From contig NZ_JBHTMY010000002.1 of the NCBI RefSeq assembly GCF_042679565.1, positions 744,001-808,000 on the forward strand: DNA of 64,000 nucleotides, written 5' to 3'. A program made the translations under genes and the position numbers. The notes below the pieces were generated by a model. The model searched no databases. It was not told where the DNA came from and saw only the letters and a list, made by a program, of their open reading frames with translations. Shown one piece after another: positions 33,411 to 43,318 of the stretch. Within the stretch, counting starts at the first letter, position 1; every line of letters starts with the position of its first letter. The DNA comes from Namhaeicola litoreus (lineage in GTDB: Bacteria > Bacteroidota > Bacteroidia > Flavobacteriales > Flavobacteriaceae).

Positions 33411-36233
33411 ATGTTTAACAAGATTTTGGTTATGAAAAAGTTTATTCTATCACTTCTCATTTGTTTTGGATATGTATCACTAAATGCTCAATCAAATGGA
33501 AATTATCAAATTAAATTTTTAGAAGTCAATAGAGATAATTCTGATTATGCAGTTGCATTATTAGACGAAAATAAAATTGTTTTTACCTCAGAAGGTAACC
33601 GTGATTCAGAGAAAGGAAATAGAAATCCTCGTAAAAAACTTTTTGTAGGGGATATGGATTTTGATGGAGAAATACTTAACGTTACAAAAGTAAATAAAGA
33701 CGAATCTAATAAATACAATACAACCGGCGTATCGTATACCAAAGATCAGAAAACCGTTTATTTCAGCAGAAACAGGCATGCCAGAAGTAAATCGAAACAA
33801 AGAAAGTCAAAAAATCAACGCATGGAAATTTTTCGTGCTAGGGTAGATGAAAACGGAAAATGGACTGACATAGAGAAATTGCCTTTTAATGATAAAAAAA
33901 CTTCTGCCGGCTACCCAGCATTAAGCGCAGATGGAACAAAACTGTATTTTGTATCTAATAGATTACCTTCTTCAGGGGGTAATGATATTTTCGTAGTGAA
34001 CATTAACAATGAAACTGAATTTGGTGAACCTCAAAATTTAGGCAAGACGATAAATACACCTGGAAACGAAACAACTCCATTTATAAATTCCAATAATGTT
34101 CTGTATTTCGCAAGTGACGGGCATAAAGGCAAAGGAGGATTGGATATTTTTGCTGCAGAAGTATTTGATAATCACGTATCAGATGTATATCACTTAGAGG
34201 AGCCAATTAATAGTTTGAACGATGATTTTGCCTATATTATAAATGACCAAACCAATACCGGATATTTTACATCAAACCGTTTACAAGGAAATGAAAATAA
34301 TGATTTATATGCTTTCAATTTAGAGAAAGATAAATCTCTTGAAGATTGTTTTATCACAGTTGAAGGCTTAGTGAAAGACAAAAACACGCAAGCTTTACTT
34401 AAAAACGCAAATGTTGAATTATTTGATCTGAACAATAACTTGATTGAATCCATTCAAACAGCAGATGACGGTTTCTATTCGTTTAAAGTTCCTTGTAGCG
34501 AAGAGTACAATTTAGTTGGAAATTCTACCAATTACAAAGAACAAAAACAAAGAATTGAAATACTTGAGAATAATTACCACAAGATCTTACATTCTAATTT
34601 GAACTTGACTAAGTTGATGAAAAATGAAGTGGATGAGAGCAAAGATCTTTCTAAAATTTTAAACTTAGCACCGATCTATTTCGACTTTGATAAAGTAACA
34701 ATTCGATCGGATGCGCGTTCAGAATTAGATAAGATCGTTAAAATTATGAAAGAGTATCCCGAAATTACAGTTGAAGCCAATGCGCATACAGATTCTTGGG
34801 GTCCTGCAGCATATAATAAGATATTATCAGAAAAAAGAGCTAAATCTACCGTAAATTATATAATTTCTCAAGGTATTGATCCATCCAGAATCATAGGAAA
34901 AGGGTTCGGTGAAGAAAGATTGTTGAACGATTGTGAAGATCCTTCACAATGTTCTAGGGCACAGAACCAGCTCAACAGAAGAACTGAGTTTATCATTACA
35001 AGCGCAGCCACGAGTATCCGACTTGATATTCACAAGAAAATCAAGAAAGAAGTTGTTGACAACAAGACTAAAACAGTAATGGAGATAACCGACAATTCTG
35101 TTGCGAGGGTAAATACAGATAGAGAAATTAAGAAAGTTGAGTTAAAAAAATCAACCAAAGCAATTGATACTTCTGAAAAATCTGTCGCAGATGTAAAAGT
35201 AAAAAGTGAAATTGAAAAAGTGGAGCCAAAAGAATCAGCTAAAAAAATGATTGCCGAGAGAGCGGCTCCTGAAACTTTGATTGAACCAAAAAGAATTGAT
35301 CATAATAAGACTGAGAAATTGGTTGCAAGAAATAAAAAAGAACCGGTAAAAGTAGATAGAATTGATTTTGCTGATCTAGAGAATTCAACAACTGAAATGG
35401 CGTCTATAAATCCAAATGTAAAACCAACGAAAATAGAACCAAAAGAAGCAGAGACGGTTCTTGATGACAATGTTGAAATTTTGAGTGAGAAGTGGGTGAC
35501 ACAAGAGGAGGAGAAAAAACCAAAAACTATCGCAAAAGTAACGGTTACAAATGCCTCAGCAGAACCGAATAGATCAAAGAACAAAGCTTTAAATCACATA
35601 GATAGCGAAAAGTCTAAAATTGATGAAAAACTTAAAACGCTAGAACAAAAATACGATGAAGTACTCGCTAACAATCCAAGTAAAAAGCAATCCTATTTTC
35701 TGGAGAAAGAGAAGATCAGTGCTTTGAGAAAGGAAGTTAGTGAGGCGAACGATATCGGGTTCTCAAATATCATACAATACAACAATCAAATCATTTCATT
35801 TAATAAAACCTATCAACGTTTGCAGGGTGCAGAAAATAAAAAGGTACCCACAGAAAATGAGAATATCATCATTATTTCAGAATCTGTTCCTACAAAAAAA
35901 GATGACAAAAGCAATGTAACGGCCTTTATGGAAGAGCAAAAGGAGATAACTATTGAAAAATTGAATGACATTGAAAAAAAGTTTGTCCACGCAAAAAACA
36001 TGAAACCTGAATATGCAGAAAATTGTTTGCAAGAGATAGAGAAAATTGATGCTTTTAGAAAGGAAGTTAAAAGTAACCCTTTGCCAAATTGGGATAATAT
36101 TGTGGCTTACAAACAAACCATTAATACTTTTCATAAGAGCTATAAAGAATTAATGCTTCAAGCCAATGGTGGAATTTCTGCCAGAAACGCCAGGTTTAAA
36201 GATAATTCTGTTGCGAGTACAAGAACGCCATAA
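33411..36233 (+). CDS. OmpA-family protein with PD40 repeats and an extended C-terminal tail
   Basis: The protein has 940 residues. After a signal peptide (cleaved near LNAQS), residues 30-300 hold PD40/WD40-like repeats (SAGYPALSADGTKLYFVSNR, GGNDIFVV). Residues 315-395 resemble a carboxypeptidase-regulatory-like domain. Residues 418-531 form a peptidoglycan-binding OmpA domain (PIYFDFDKVTIRSD, NAHTDSWGP, NRRTEFII). PD40-CRD-OmpA is the order of the T9SS protein PorE, here without TPRs. Unusually, 409 residues follow OmpA, including a Lys/Glu-rich stretch and two similar helical modules near 734-805 and 846-916. An internal start at 33432 (MKKFIL) is equally possible. Confidence 0.85.
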   Translation: MFNKILVMKKFILSLLICFGYVSLNAQSNGNYQIKFLEVNRDNSDYAVALLDENKIVFTSEGNRDSEKGNRNPRKKLFVGDMDFDGEILNVTKVNKDESNKYNTTGVSYTKDQKTVYFSRNRHARSKSKQRKSKNQRMEIFRARVDENGKWTDIEKLPFNDKKTSAGYPALSADGTKLYFVSNRLPSSGGNDIFVVNINNETEFGEPQNLGKTINTPGNETTPFINSNNVLYFASDGHKGKGGLDIFAAEVFDNHVSDVYHLEEPINSLNDDFAYIINDQTNTGYFTSNRLQGNENNDLYAFNLEKDKSLEDCFITVEGLVKDKNTQALLKNANVELFDLNNNLIESIQTADDGFYSFKVPCSEEYNLVGNSTNYKEQKQRIEILENNYHKILHSNLNLTKLMKNEVDESKDLSKILNLAPIYFDFDKVTIRSDARSELDKIVKIMKEYPEITVEANAHTDSWGPAAYNKILSEKRAKSTVNYIISQGIDPSRIIGKGFGEERLLNDCEDPSQCSRAQNQLNRRTEFIITSAATSIRLDIHKKIKKEVVDNKTKTVMEITDNSVARVNTDREIKKVELKKSTKAIDTSEKSVADVKVKSEIEKVEPKESAKKMIAERAAPETLIEPKRIDHNKTEKLVARNKKEPVKVDRIDFADLENSTTEMASINPNVKPTKIEPKEAETVLDDNVEILSEKWVTQEEEKKPKTIAKVTVTNASAEPNRSKNKALNHIDSEKSKIDEKLKTLEQKYDEVLANNPSKKQSYFLEKEKISALRKEVSEANDIGFSNIIQYNNQIISFNKTYQRLQGAENKKVPTENENIIIISESVPTKKDDKSNVTAFMEEQKEITIEKLNDIEKKFVHAKNMKPEYAENCLQEIEKIDAFRKEVKSNPLPNWDNIVAYKQTINTFHKSYKELMLQANGGISARNARFKDNSVASTRTP

Positions 36234-36334
36234 ATTGAATTAAGTAAGAAAATATAAAAGCAAAACCAAGATTATTAAGTCGTCCCAAAAATGGGAAAAT
36301 TGTGCTATTGAAAAAGAGTTGGTTTTATTTTGGT

Positions 36335-36364
36335 AACCCCGAGCATATTGCTCGGGGTTTTTTG
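36335..36364 (+). terminator. Intrinsic terminator after the OmpA-family gene
   Basis: AACCCCGAGCA pairs with TGCTCGGGGTT across a TAT loop, followed by a T-run. The 11-bp GC-rich stem separates this gene from porZ. Confidence 0.9.
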
Positions 36365-36371
36365 TTTTAAA

Positions 36372-36404
36372 TTGAAAGAGCTTCCATCGAATATAATATC
36401 TTTG
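36372..36404 (+). promoter_or_regulatory. Promoter of porZ
   Basis: TTG at 36372-36374, a 22-bp spacer and TATCTTTG at 36397-36404 match the Bacteroidetes promoter pattern. The TTG start codon of porZ lies only 14 bp past the -7 element, so the leader is very short. Confidence 0.6.
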
Positions 36405-36418
36405 AAAAAAATATAAGA

Positions 36419-38734
36419 TTGGTACATCTAAGGTTTTTTATTTGTTTAAACACATTTCTTTTTTCCGCATTAGTTTTTTCCCAAGAAGATTTTAGCAATC
36501 TCTGGGAAGATCACTATTCTTATAATAATGTAAAGGATTTGGTAATTCGGGAAGACCAAATTTTTGCTGCTGCTGATAATGCTGCCTTTATTTACAACGA
36601 AGACAGTGGTTCAACAAAAAAGTTCTCTTCAGTATTTGGATTATCGGGTAAAACAACTACATCAATAATTTTTAGCGAAATTGCAGATAGTTTTGTTTTA
36701 GGTTATGAAACAGGTTTGATTGAAATAGTAGACAATAACGGAAATATCAGACTGGCCAACGACATAGAAAGATTAGATATTTCCGGACAAAAACAGATCA
36801 ACCATATCGCAGAATTTGAAAATCTTCTCTATTTATCTACTCCTTTTGGCATTGTTGAATACAATATGAAAAATCTTCGTTTTGGGGATACTTTTTATAT
36901 TGGGGCAGGGTCAGTTCCTGTATTTGTCAATGAAACAACTGTTTTTAACAAGACAATTTTTGCCGCAACAACGGACGGAATCTTCTCGGCAAATGTTGAG
37001 AATCCAAATTTGATCGATTTCAATAATTGGAAGCAACCTACAGGAGAATTACTTGGTAATTTTTCATCTATTACAGTATTTAATAACAGGCCGTTTACCG
37101 CAAAAGGAAATATTCTTTATGAAATGTTAGACAATGTTTTAATTCCGAGGCAAACATTTGATGAGAATATTTTAGCACTTAGAGCTTCAGACCAATTTCT
37201 TAGTGTAACACTAAATAATATGGCAATTGTTTTAAGTACAAATCTCCAGACGATCGATAGAGCAGGGAGTAGCAATGATTATCGTTTTAGCTTAAATACT
37301 TCTTTTACTCAAAAAAACGAAATTTATTTGGGCACGAAAGAATTTGGGATTCTTAAAAAGAAGTTCTTTTCCGATGTTTATGAAGAGATTCATCCTGTTG
37401 GACCTACTTCTAATGAAGTATTTTCTATCACAGCTCAAAACGGAGATGTATGGGTTGTTTATGGCGGTTATGATGCAGCTTTTACGCCGCTTAATAAACG
37501 CGCTGGCTTTAGTCATTACAGAGAATCTGAAAACAGTTGGTTCAATCAAGGTTTCGACCCCACATTTCCTGCTTTGGATTTGGTTAATATTACACTAGAT
37601 CCAATGATAGAAGGAAAGGCTTATTTAAGTTCTTGGAACAGCGGAATATTGGTGCTTGAAAATGATGAACCTGTAGTGCTTTGGAACGATACGAATAGCG
37701 GTTTAGAAGATCTTTATCCACCCGGAAACCCTAATTCAAGTATTCGGATCAACGGAACTGCTTTTGATTATTCCGGCAATTTGTGGGTTGCGAACGCATG
37801 GGTTCCGAATCGATTGAAAAAATTAGAAACCAATGGCAACTGGAAGAGTGTAAATTTAAGTTCGATTATAACAAACGAGGCTTTTGGTTTAACAGAACTT
37901 GTTGTTGATAGAAGCAACAATATTTGGATCGGCTCAAGAAGAAATGGGGCCTTAGTATATCGTGAAAATGGAGATTTAAAAAAAGCTTTAATTACAGAAA
38001 CTTCGAAGGGAAATTTACCAGATTTAAATGTAATAAGCCTGGCCGTAGATAGAAATAATCGTGTTTGGTTGGGAACAAGAAAAGGATTAGTGGTTTTTTC
38101 AAATCCGTCAAGTCTATTTTCAGAAGACATTTATGCCGCTGAACCAATTATCGTAGAGGATGATGGTATCCCAAAACGATTACTCGGAGATCAGCCAATA
38201 AACACAATAGCGATAGACGGCGCAGATAATAAATGGTTTGGAACAGATACGGGTGGTGTTTTATGTACAAATGGGTCAGGACAGGAGACACTGTATAGTT
38301 TTAACAAAGATAATTCTCCTCTTGCCTCAAATAGAATATTAAAAATTTCAATTGATGATTCCTCGGGGAAGGTTTACATCGCTACAGACAAAGGAATTGT
38401 CGCTTTTAAAAATAACGTTTCTCCTTACGGAGAAGCACTTGATGAGGTTTATGCTTACCCAAATCCCGCAAAAAGCGAACACGAAACGATTACCATTGAT
38501 GGAAGAAATGGAACACATTTACCCAGAGGAACAAATGTAAAAATCTTAGATGTCGCAGGGCGTCTTGTTTTTGAAACGAATGTAATTGAAAGTCAATCTC
38601 CAAATGGAGGAAAAGTGGTTTGGAATAAGAAAAACTTGGCCGGTAGGACGGTCGCATCTGGAGTTTATCTTGTTCTTTTAACCTTACCTGATACCTCTGA
38701 AACATCAATTACGAAAATAGCCATCATCAATTGA
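36419..38734 (+). CDS. porZ: Type IX secretion system protein PorZ
   Basis: The protein has 771 residues, close to Porphyromonas PorZ (776). A signal peptide (FFICLNTFLFSALVFSQ) is followed by two beta-propeller regions with two-component-regulator-propeller repeats (LVVDRSNNIWIGSRRNGALV, SLAVDRNNRVWLGTRKGLVV, TIAIDGADNKWFGT). Residues about 670-771 form a type A T9SS sorting domain (YPNPAKSEHE, ILDVAGRLVFET, SGVYLV). PorZ is part of the surface attachment complex that links cargo to anionic LPS. The only plausible start is TTG at 36419, just past a strong promoter. recO begins 1 bp after the stop. The other T9SS genes are not in this window. Confidence 0.85.
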   Translation: MVHLRFFICLNTFLFSALVFSQEDFSNLWEDHYSYNNVKDLVIREDQIFAAADNAAFIYNEDSGSTKKFSSVFGLSGKTTTSIIFSEIADSFVLGYETGLIEIVDNNGNIRLANDIERLDISGQKQINHIAEFENLLYLSTPFGIVEYNMKNLRFGDTFYIGAGSVPVFVNETTVFNKTIFAATTDGIFSANVENPNLIDFNNWKQPTGELLGNFSSITVFNNRPFTAKGNILYEMLDNVLIPRQTFDENILALRASDQFLSVTLNNMAIVLSTNLQTIDRAGSSNDYRFSLNTSFTQKNEIYLGTKEFGILKKKFFSDVYEEIHPVGPTSNEVFSITAQNGDVWVVYGGYDAAFTPLNKRAGFSHYRESENSWFNQGFDPTFPALDLVNITLDPMIEGKAYLSSWNSGILVLENDEPVVLWNDTNSGLEDLYPPGNPNSSIRINGTAFDYSGNLWVANAWVPNRLKKLETNGNWKSVNLSSIITNEAFGLTELVVDRSNNIWIGSRRNGALVYRENGDLKKALITETSKGNLPDLNVISLAVDRNNRVWLGTRKGLVVFSNPSSLFSEDIYAAEPIIVEDDGIPKRLLGDQPINTIAIDGADNKWFGTDTGGVLCTNGSGQETLYSFNKDNSPLASNRILKISIDDSSGKVYIATDKGIVAFKNNVSPYGEALDEVYAYPNPAKSEHETITIDGRNGTHLPRGTNVKILDVAGRLVFETNVIESQSPNGGKVVWNKKNLAGRTVASGVYLVLLTLPDTSETSITKIAIIN

Positions 38735-38735
38735 T

Positions 38736-39452
38736 ATGATTTCAAAAACAAAAGCGATTGTAATATCATCAGTCAAATATGGCGACAGCGATTTGATTGT
38801 GAAATGTTTCACTCCTAATGGTTTAAGATCCTATTTACTTCGGCGTATTTATTCGAGTAAAAACAAACAAATTTCAATTGCATATTTCCAGGCCTTGAAC
38901 CTCTTAGAGATTTCAGGAAGTGATAAAAAGAACGGTCAATTAAACACGATTAAAGAAGTAAATATTGACGTAGTATATCACAGTATCCATGGAAATATAT
39001 ACAAACAAAGTACGGCCATTTTTATGGCAGAAGTCTTGTCTTCTGTAATATGGGAAGAAAGTGATAGTCAATCCCTATTCGATTTTTTACATACCGCTTT
39101 TCAGTGGTTCGACGAACATCAAAATACCGCTAATTTTCATTTGGTTTTTCTCTTAAAGTTAACCCAGTACTTAGGTTTTTATCCTGAAGTAAAAAACAGC
39201 GACCTCAAATATTTTAATTTACAAGATGGAATTTTCACAAACGTCTATGAGAAAGAGAGTTGCATTGAGGGAAACATTTTAAATGTTTTTAAAGCCTTAA
39301 TCGGCATAAATTTTGATAGTTTGGAAGAATTAAAATTAAGCTCAGGTTCACGACAAATAATTTTAGAAGTTTTAATGAAATATTTTCAAATCCATTTGAC
39401 CGGTTTTAGGAAACCAAAATCATTAGAAATCTTCAAGGAGTTGTTTCACTAA
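38736..39452 (+). CDS. recO: DNA repair protein RecO
   Basis: The protein has 238 residues, the RecO length. An N-terminal OB fold (KTKAIVISSVKYGDSDLIVKC) is followed by the helical domain (LLKLTQYLGFYPE) typical of RecO. RecO anneals SSB-coated single strands and loads RecA with RecR. The Cys4 zinc motif of some RecO proteins is absent. It lies 1 bp after porZ and 1 bp before the TonB receptor, so the three are probably one transcript. Confidence 0.85.
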   Translation: MISKTKAIVISSVKYGDSDLIVKCFTPNGLRSYLLRRIYSSKNKQISIAYFQALNLLEISGSDKKNGQLNTIKEVNIDVVYHSIHGNIYKQSTAIFMAEVLSSVIWEESDSQSLFDFLHTAFQWFDEHQNTANFHLVFLLKLTQYLGFYPEVKNSDLKYFNLQDGIFTNVYEKESCIEGNILNVFKALIGINFDSLEELKLSSGSRQIILEVLMKYFQIHLTGFRKPKSLEIFKELFH

Positions 39453-39453
39453 T

Positions 39454-41907
39454 ATGAAAAATCAAGTCTCTTTTCTACTCTTTTTTATGGGTCAATTGTT
39501 GGTGGCACAACATTGTTTTGTGTTCGATAAAGACAGTGGTTTCCCAATACAAAACGTGTCGATTTTCAATGAAATGAATGATAAAGTTGTATTGACAGAT
39601 AAAAATGGTAGAGCCGATTTGTCTTCTTTTTCTGAAATGGATATTTTGTTTTTTACCCACATTTCTTATGTAGAATTGGAAGTCTTGAAAAAACATGTTG
39701 TCAATACAGATTTAAAAGTTTTTATGCAGTTTAAAGCAGAGTCTTTAGATGAAGTTTTTTTGTCCGTCACTAAAAAATCTGAAAGTCGATCGAGAATTGC
39801 AGAACAAGTAGCTGTCTTTTCAATCAAAGATATTCAAAGGTTTTCTCCTCAGAATTCTGCAGACATGTTGAGTGATATTCCGGGCATCAGAGTCCAGAGA
39901 ACTCAATTTGGAGGAGGAAGTCCGGTTTTAAGGGGGATGGAATCGAACAGGGTTTTATTGGTTGTTGATGGAGTAAGAATGAACAATGCAGTTTATCGAA
40001 AGGGCCATCTTCAAAATTCGATAACCGTTTCACCAAATATTTTAGAAAGAACGGAGGTCATTTTTGGGCCATCTTCGGTTATTTATGGTTCGGATGCTTT
40101 GGGTGGCGTAATTCATTATTATACCCGAAAACCTCATATTAGTGAAATTCACAGGGCAAATGTAGATTTTATGACCCGTTATAGCTCTGTAAACGATGAG
40201 TTTACATCATATGGTGGTGTTGAACTTCAGTTTCCGAAATTTGCATCTTTTACAGCAATAACCTACAGTAATTTTGGGGATCTTAGAATGGGTAAAAATA
40301 GAAGACACGGATTTGATGATTGGGGAAAACAGTTTTATTATTCTGATAATACAGATCGATATTACAATCCTTACCCTATAGAAAATGACAATACAAGTAT
40401 TCAACGAAATATAGGATATGAACAATTAGATATTTTGCAAAAGGTAATTTTGCCGGTATCAAAAAACACAGATATTTTATTCAATTTGCAGTACAGTACT
40501 TCCTCAGATATCCCTAGATATGACAAATTAAATGAATATGGTGACGACGGTTTAAAGTATGCGGAATGGCACTATGGCCCGCAAAATAGATTTTTGTTAT
40601 CAACTCAATTGTTGCTCAATCCGAACAAGTCATATATGAAAACTGGGGCGATTACTTTGGCCTATCAAGATATTGAAGAATCTAATGTGGAAAGAAGGTT
40701 TTCTAATTTAGACAGAAGTTCCGAACTTGACAATATAGATGTATTTAGTATTAACGCAGATTTTAGCACACCATTGAACAACGAGTCAAAACGCGTATTT
40801 TCTTATGGAGCTGAAATGGCATATAACGATGTTACTTCTACATCTTTGGGTGAAACTTTAGAAGTTGAAGGGAATAAAATCACAGGTGTTTCTGCATACT
40901 ATAACACGCCGACAAGATATCCTGATGGTGGAAGTAATTACACCAGTTTGGCCGCATATGTTGATTTTAGGCAAGATCTATCTCCGCAATCTACTCTAAA
41001 TACCGGAGTGAGACTAACCCATACAGACCTCAACGCGAAATGGATAGATTCTACTTTTTTTGATTTACCATATGACAAAGTGCACCTAAGAAATACAGCG
41101 GTAACACTAACGGCGGGATATGTGTTTAAGCCAACACAAGATTGGCAAATAAATACTGTTTTTTCTTCAGGATTTAGATCGCCGAATATTGATGATATAG
41201 GAAAAGTGAGAGAAAAAAGGGGTAAGGTTTCGGTACCTAATACAAACCTCAGACCAGAATATGCCTATAATTTTGAATTAGGGATCAATAAATATTTCTT
41301 TAGTCGAAATTATTATGTGAGCTTAACAGGCTACTATACGTTGCTAGATGATTATATCTATCGTGCTCCTCATGAAATCAATGGAAGTAATACCATTATT
41401 TACGAAGGCGAAGAACTGGAAATGACGGCCAATGTAAATATGGATAAGGCATACGTGATTGGAAGCACCTTACTATTTAGAGGAAATTTCACAAATACTT
41501 TAACAGGGAATGCGTCGTTGACCCTTACAAAAGGGAAAGCATACGACACAGGAGAACCTATGTCTTCTATACCACCCATTTTTGGAAATGTCGGATTAGA
41601 CTATAACAAAAACCGATGGGATTCTGGCCTATACTTCCGCTTTAATGGTAGAAAAAAACTGGAAGATTTTAATTTGGATGAGGGAATAGATAACGTCGAA
41701 GAAACACCATTTATAGTAGAAACACAATCCTATTATGGCACTCCTTCATGGATGACTTTAGATTATTACCTTAGATATAGAATTACAAATCAAATTCATT
41801 TACAGGCTGGTGTCGATAATATTTTTGATGAACATTACAAAGAATTCGCCTCGGGAATAAGCGCCCCCGGAAGAAATTATGCCCTAACTCTTTCGGCCAG
41901 TTTTTAA
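39454..41907 (+). CDS. TonB-dependent receptor, haem/haemoglobin-receptor-like
   Basis: The protein has 817 residues. A signal peptide (to about LLVAQ) precedes a carboxypeptidase-regulatory-like N-terminal domain (18-100), a plug (GIRVQRTQFGGGSPVLRG, VDGVRMNNAVYRKGHLQNS, VIYGSDALGGVIHY) and a long barrel ending YALTLSASF. The plug resembles HmuR/TonB haem and haemoglobin receptors, but ligand specificity cannot be read safely. It is cotranscribed with porZ and recO by spacing. No haemophore or ABC importer genes are next to it. tilS follows after an 80-bp gap that contains its own promoter element. Confidence 0.8.
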   Translation: MKNQVSFLLFFMGQLLVAQHCFVFDKDSGFPIQNVSIFNEMNDKVVLTDKNGRADLSSFSEMDILFFTHISYVELEVLKKHVVNTDLKVFMQFKAESLDEVFLSVTKKSESRSRIAEQVAVFSIKDIQRFSPQNSADMLSDIPGIRVQRTQFGGGSPVLRGMESNRVLLVVDGVRMNNAVYRKGHLQNSITVSPNILERTEVIFGPSSVIYGSDALGGVIHYYTRKPHISEIHRANVDFMTRYSSVNDEFTSYGGVELQFPKFASFTAITYSNFGDLRMGKNRRHGFDDWGKQFYYSDNTDRYYNPYPIENDNTSIQRNIGYEQLDILQKVILPVSKNTDILFNLQYSTSSDIPRYDKLNEYGDDGLKYAEWHYGPQNRFLLSTQLLLNPNKSYMKTGAITLAYQDIEESNVERRFSNLDRSSELDNIDVFSINADFSTPLNNESKRVFSYGAEMAYNDVTSTSLGETLEVEGNKITGVSAYYNTPTRYPDGGSNYTSLAAYVDFRQDLSPQSTLNTGVRLTHTDLNAKWIDSTFFDLPYDKVHLRNTAVTLTAGYVFKPTQDWQINTVFSSGFRSPNIDDIGKVREKRGKVSVPNTNLRPEYAYNFELGINKYFFSRNYYVSLTGYYTLLDDYIYRAPHEINGSNTIIYEGEELEMTANVNMDKAYVIGSTLLFRGNFTNTLTGNASLTLTKGKAYDTGEPMSSIPPIFGNVGLDYNKNRWDSGLYFRFNGRKKLEDFNLDEGIDNVEETPFIVETQSYYGTPSWMTLDYYLRYRITNQIHLQAGVDNIFDEHYKEFASGISAPGRNYALTLSASF

Positions 41908-41957
41908 ACATTTTATCATGATACTTTACTGCTTAGCCTTGAGATAATTAAAAGTAA

Positions 41958-41965
41958 TACTTTTG
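41958..41965 (+). promoter_or_regulatory. Bacteroidetes -7 element upstream of tilS
   Basis: TACTTTTG is a perfect TAnnTTTG, 21 bp before the GTG start of tilS. A TTG at 41939-41941 is 16 bp upstream, slightly short of the usual spacing. Confidence 0.5.
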
Positions 41966-41986
41966 TATTCATAAACGCTCATTATT

Positions 41987-43318
41987 GTGTTACAAGAATT
42001 TAGAGATCATATACAATCTCAATTTCCTGAATTCACTGGGAAAAAACTACTACTCGCAATTTCAGGAGGGATAGATAGTATTGTTTTGGCGGATTTACTC
42101 CAAAAGATCAAACTGGATTTTTCATTTGCACATTGTAATTTTCAATTAAGAGCTACAGAATCTGAAGGCGATGAAGCTTTCGTAAAAGATTTGGCAAAAA
42201 AGTATAACCTTACCTGTTTTACTAAAAGATTTGACACAAATAAATACGCTAAAGAATTTGGACTTTCTACCCAAATGGCTGCCAGAGAATTACGGTATAC
42301 TTGGTTTAAAAATTTAATGGAAACCCAAAAGTGCGATTATTTGCTTACTGCCCATCATGCTGATGATGAATTAGAAACCTTTTTCATTCATTTTTTAAGA
42401 GGTACTGGGCTAGATGGTTTTTTGGGAATTCCTCCCAAAAACGAATACATCAGAAGACCATTACTTCCATTCAGCAGAAACGATATAGAAATTTATGCTG
42501 AAGAGCAGCAATTAAATTGGAGAGAAGACGCCTCAAATGCTGAATTGAAATATGAACGAAATAGAATTAGGCATATCATCATTCCAGAACTCCTCAAAAT
42601 GCAACCTCAATTACACAAAGTTTTTAATAGAACTCAGCAGCATTTAAAGCAAAGTAGATCTTTGATCGATCAGTTCATGGATAAAGCAAAAGCACAGATC
42701 TGTCAATGGGATGAGAATAATTATTTGAAAATCAATTTAGAACAATTAGACAATTTTTCAGATTCCAATGCTGTCTTATATGAAATATTGAAAAATTTTG
42801 GTTTCAAAGATTGGAAAAGCATCAAAGATTTAAGAACAGCACCCTCTGGCAAAAGGATTTTTTCGAATAATTATATTTTACTGAAGAACAGGAAAGAATT
42901 AATTCTCTATCCTATGACTAATGAGCCGGATCAACCCGAAATTAGCATACCCAACTTACCGGTTTACCATACCTTTGGGAAAAAAGTTTTAAAAAGCGAA
43001 AAGATTAGAGACGGACTTAAAATGCTATCTAATCTCACTAAAAACCAGATCATTATTGATACAGATAAGTTAAAGTTTCCTTTATCCGTAAGAAAATGGC
43101 AAAAAGGCGACTACTTTTATCCCATCGGACTAAATGGTTCTAAAAAATTAAGTGATTTTTTTAAAGACCTCAAGCTTTCTTCAATCGAAAAAGAAAATAT
43201 TTGGTTACTTTGTTCCGAGAATAAAATTGTTTGGGTGATTGGCGAAAGAATGGATGACCGTTTTAAAATAGACTCAGACACAAAAAATAGTATAAAATTT
43301 GACATCAGTAATGGTTAA
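41987..43318 (+). CDS. tilS: tRNA(Ile)-lysidine synthetase
   Basis: The protein has 443 residues. An N-type PP-loop ATPase motif ISGGIDSIVL near 25-34 is followed by LLTAHHADDELETFFIH-like helices and a GxGxDG block (GTGLDGFLGI). TilS converts the wobble C34 of tRNA(Ile) to lysidine, so AUA codons can be read; it is essential in most bacteria. The start is GTG at 41987; no in-frame ATG fits the family N-terminus. The C-terminal domain (about 350-443) is the usual tRNA-binding extension. It overlaps dsbD by 8 bp, so the two are coupled. Confidence 0.9.
   Translation: MLQEFRDHIQSQFPEFTGKKLLLAISGGIDSIVLADLLQKIKLDFSFAHCNFQLRATESEGDEAFVKDLAKKYNLTCFTKRFDTNKYAKEFGLSTQMAARELRYTWFKNLMETQKCDYLLTAHHADDELETFFIHFLRGTGLDGFLGIPPKNEYIRRPLLPFSRNDIEIYAEEQQLNWREDASNAELKYERNRIRHIIIPELLKMQPQLHKVFNRTQQHLKQSRSLIDQFMDKAKAQICQWDENNYLKINLEQLDNFSDSNAVLYEILKNFGFKDWKSIKDLRTAPSGKRIFSNNYILLKNRKELILYPMTNEPDQPEISIPNLPVYHTFGKKVLKSEKIRDGLKMLSNLTKNQIIIDTDKLKFPLSVRKWQKGDYFYPIGLNGSKKLSDFFKDLKLSSIEKENIWLLCSENKIVWVIGERMDDRFKIDSDTKNSIKFDISNG

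Noticed and set aside
37768..38130. 120-residue open frame on the minus strand inside porZ
   Set aside because: It is antisense to conserved propeller repeats of porZ, has low-complexity composition and no neighbour link.
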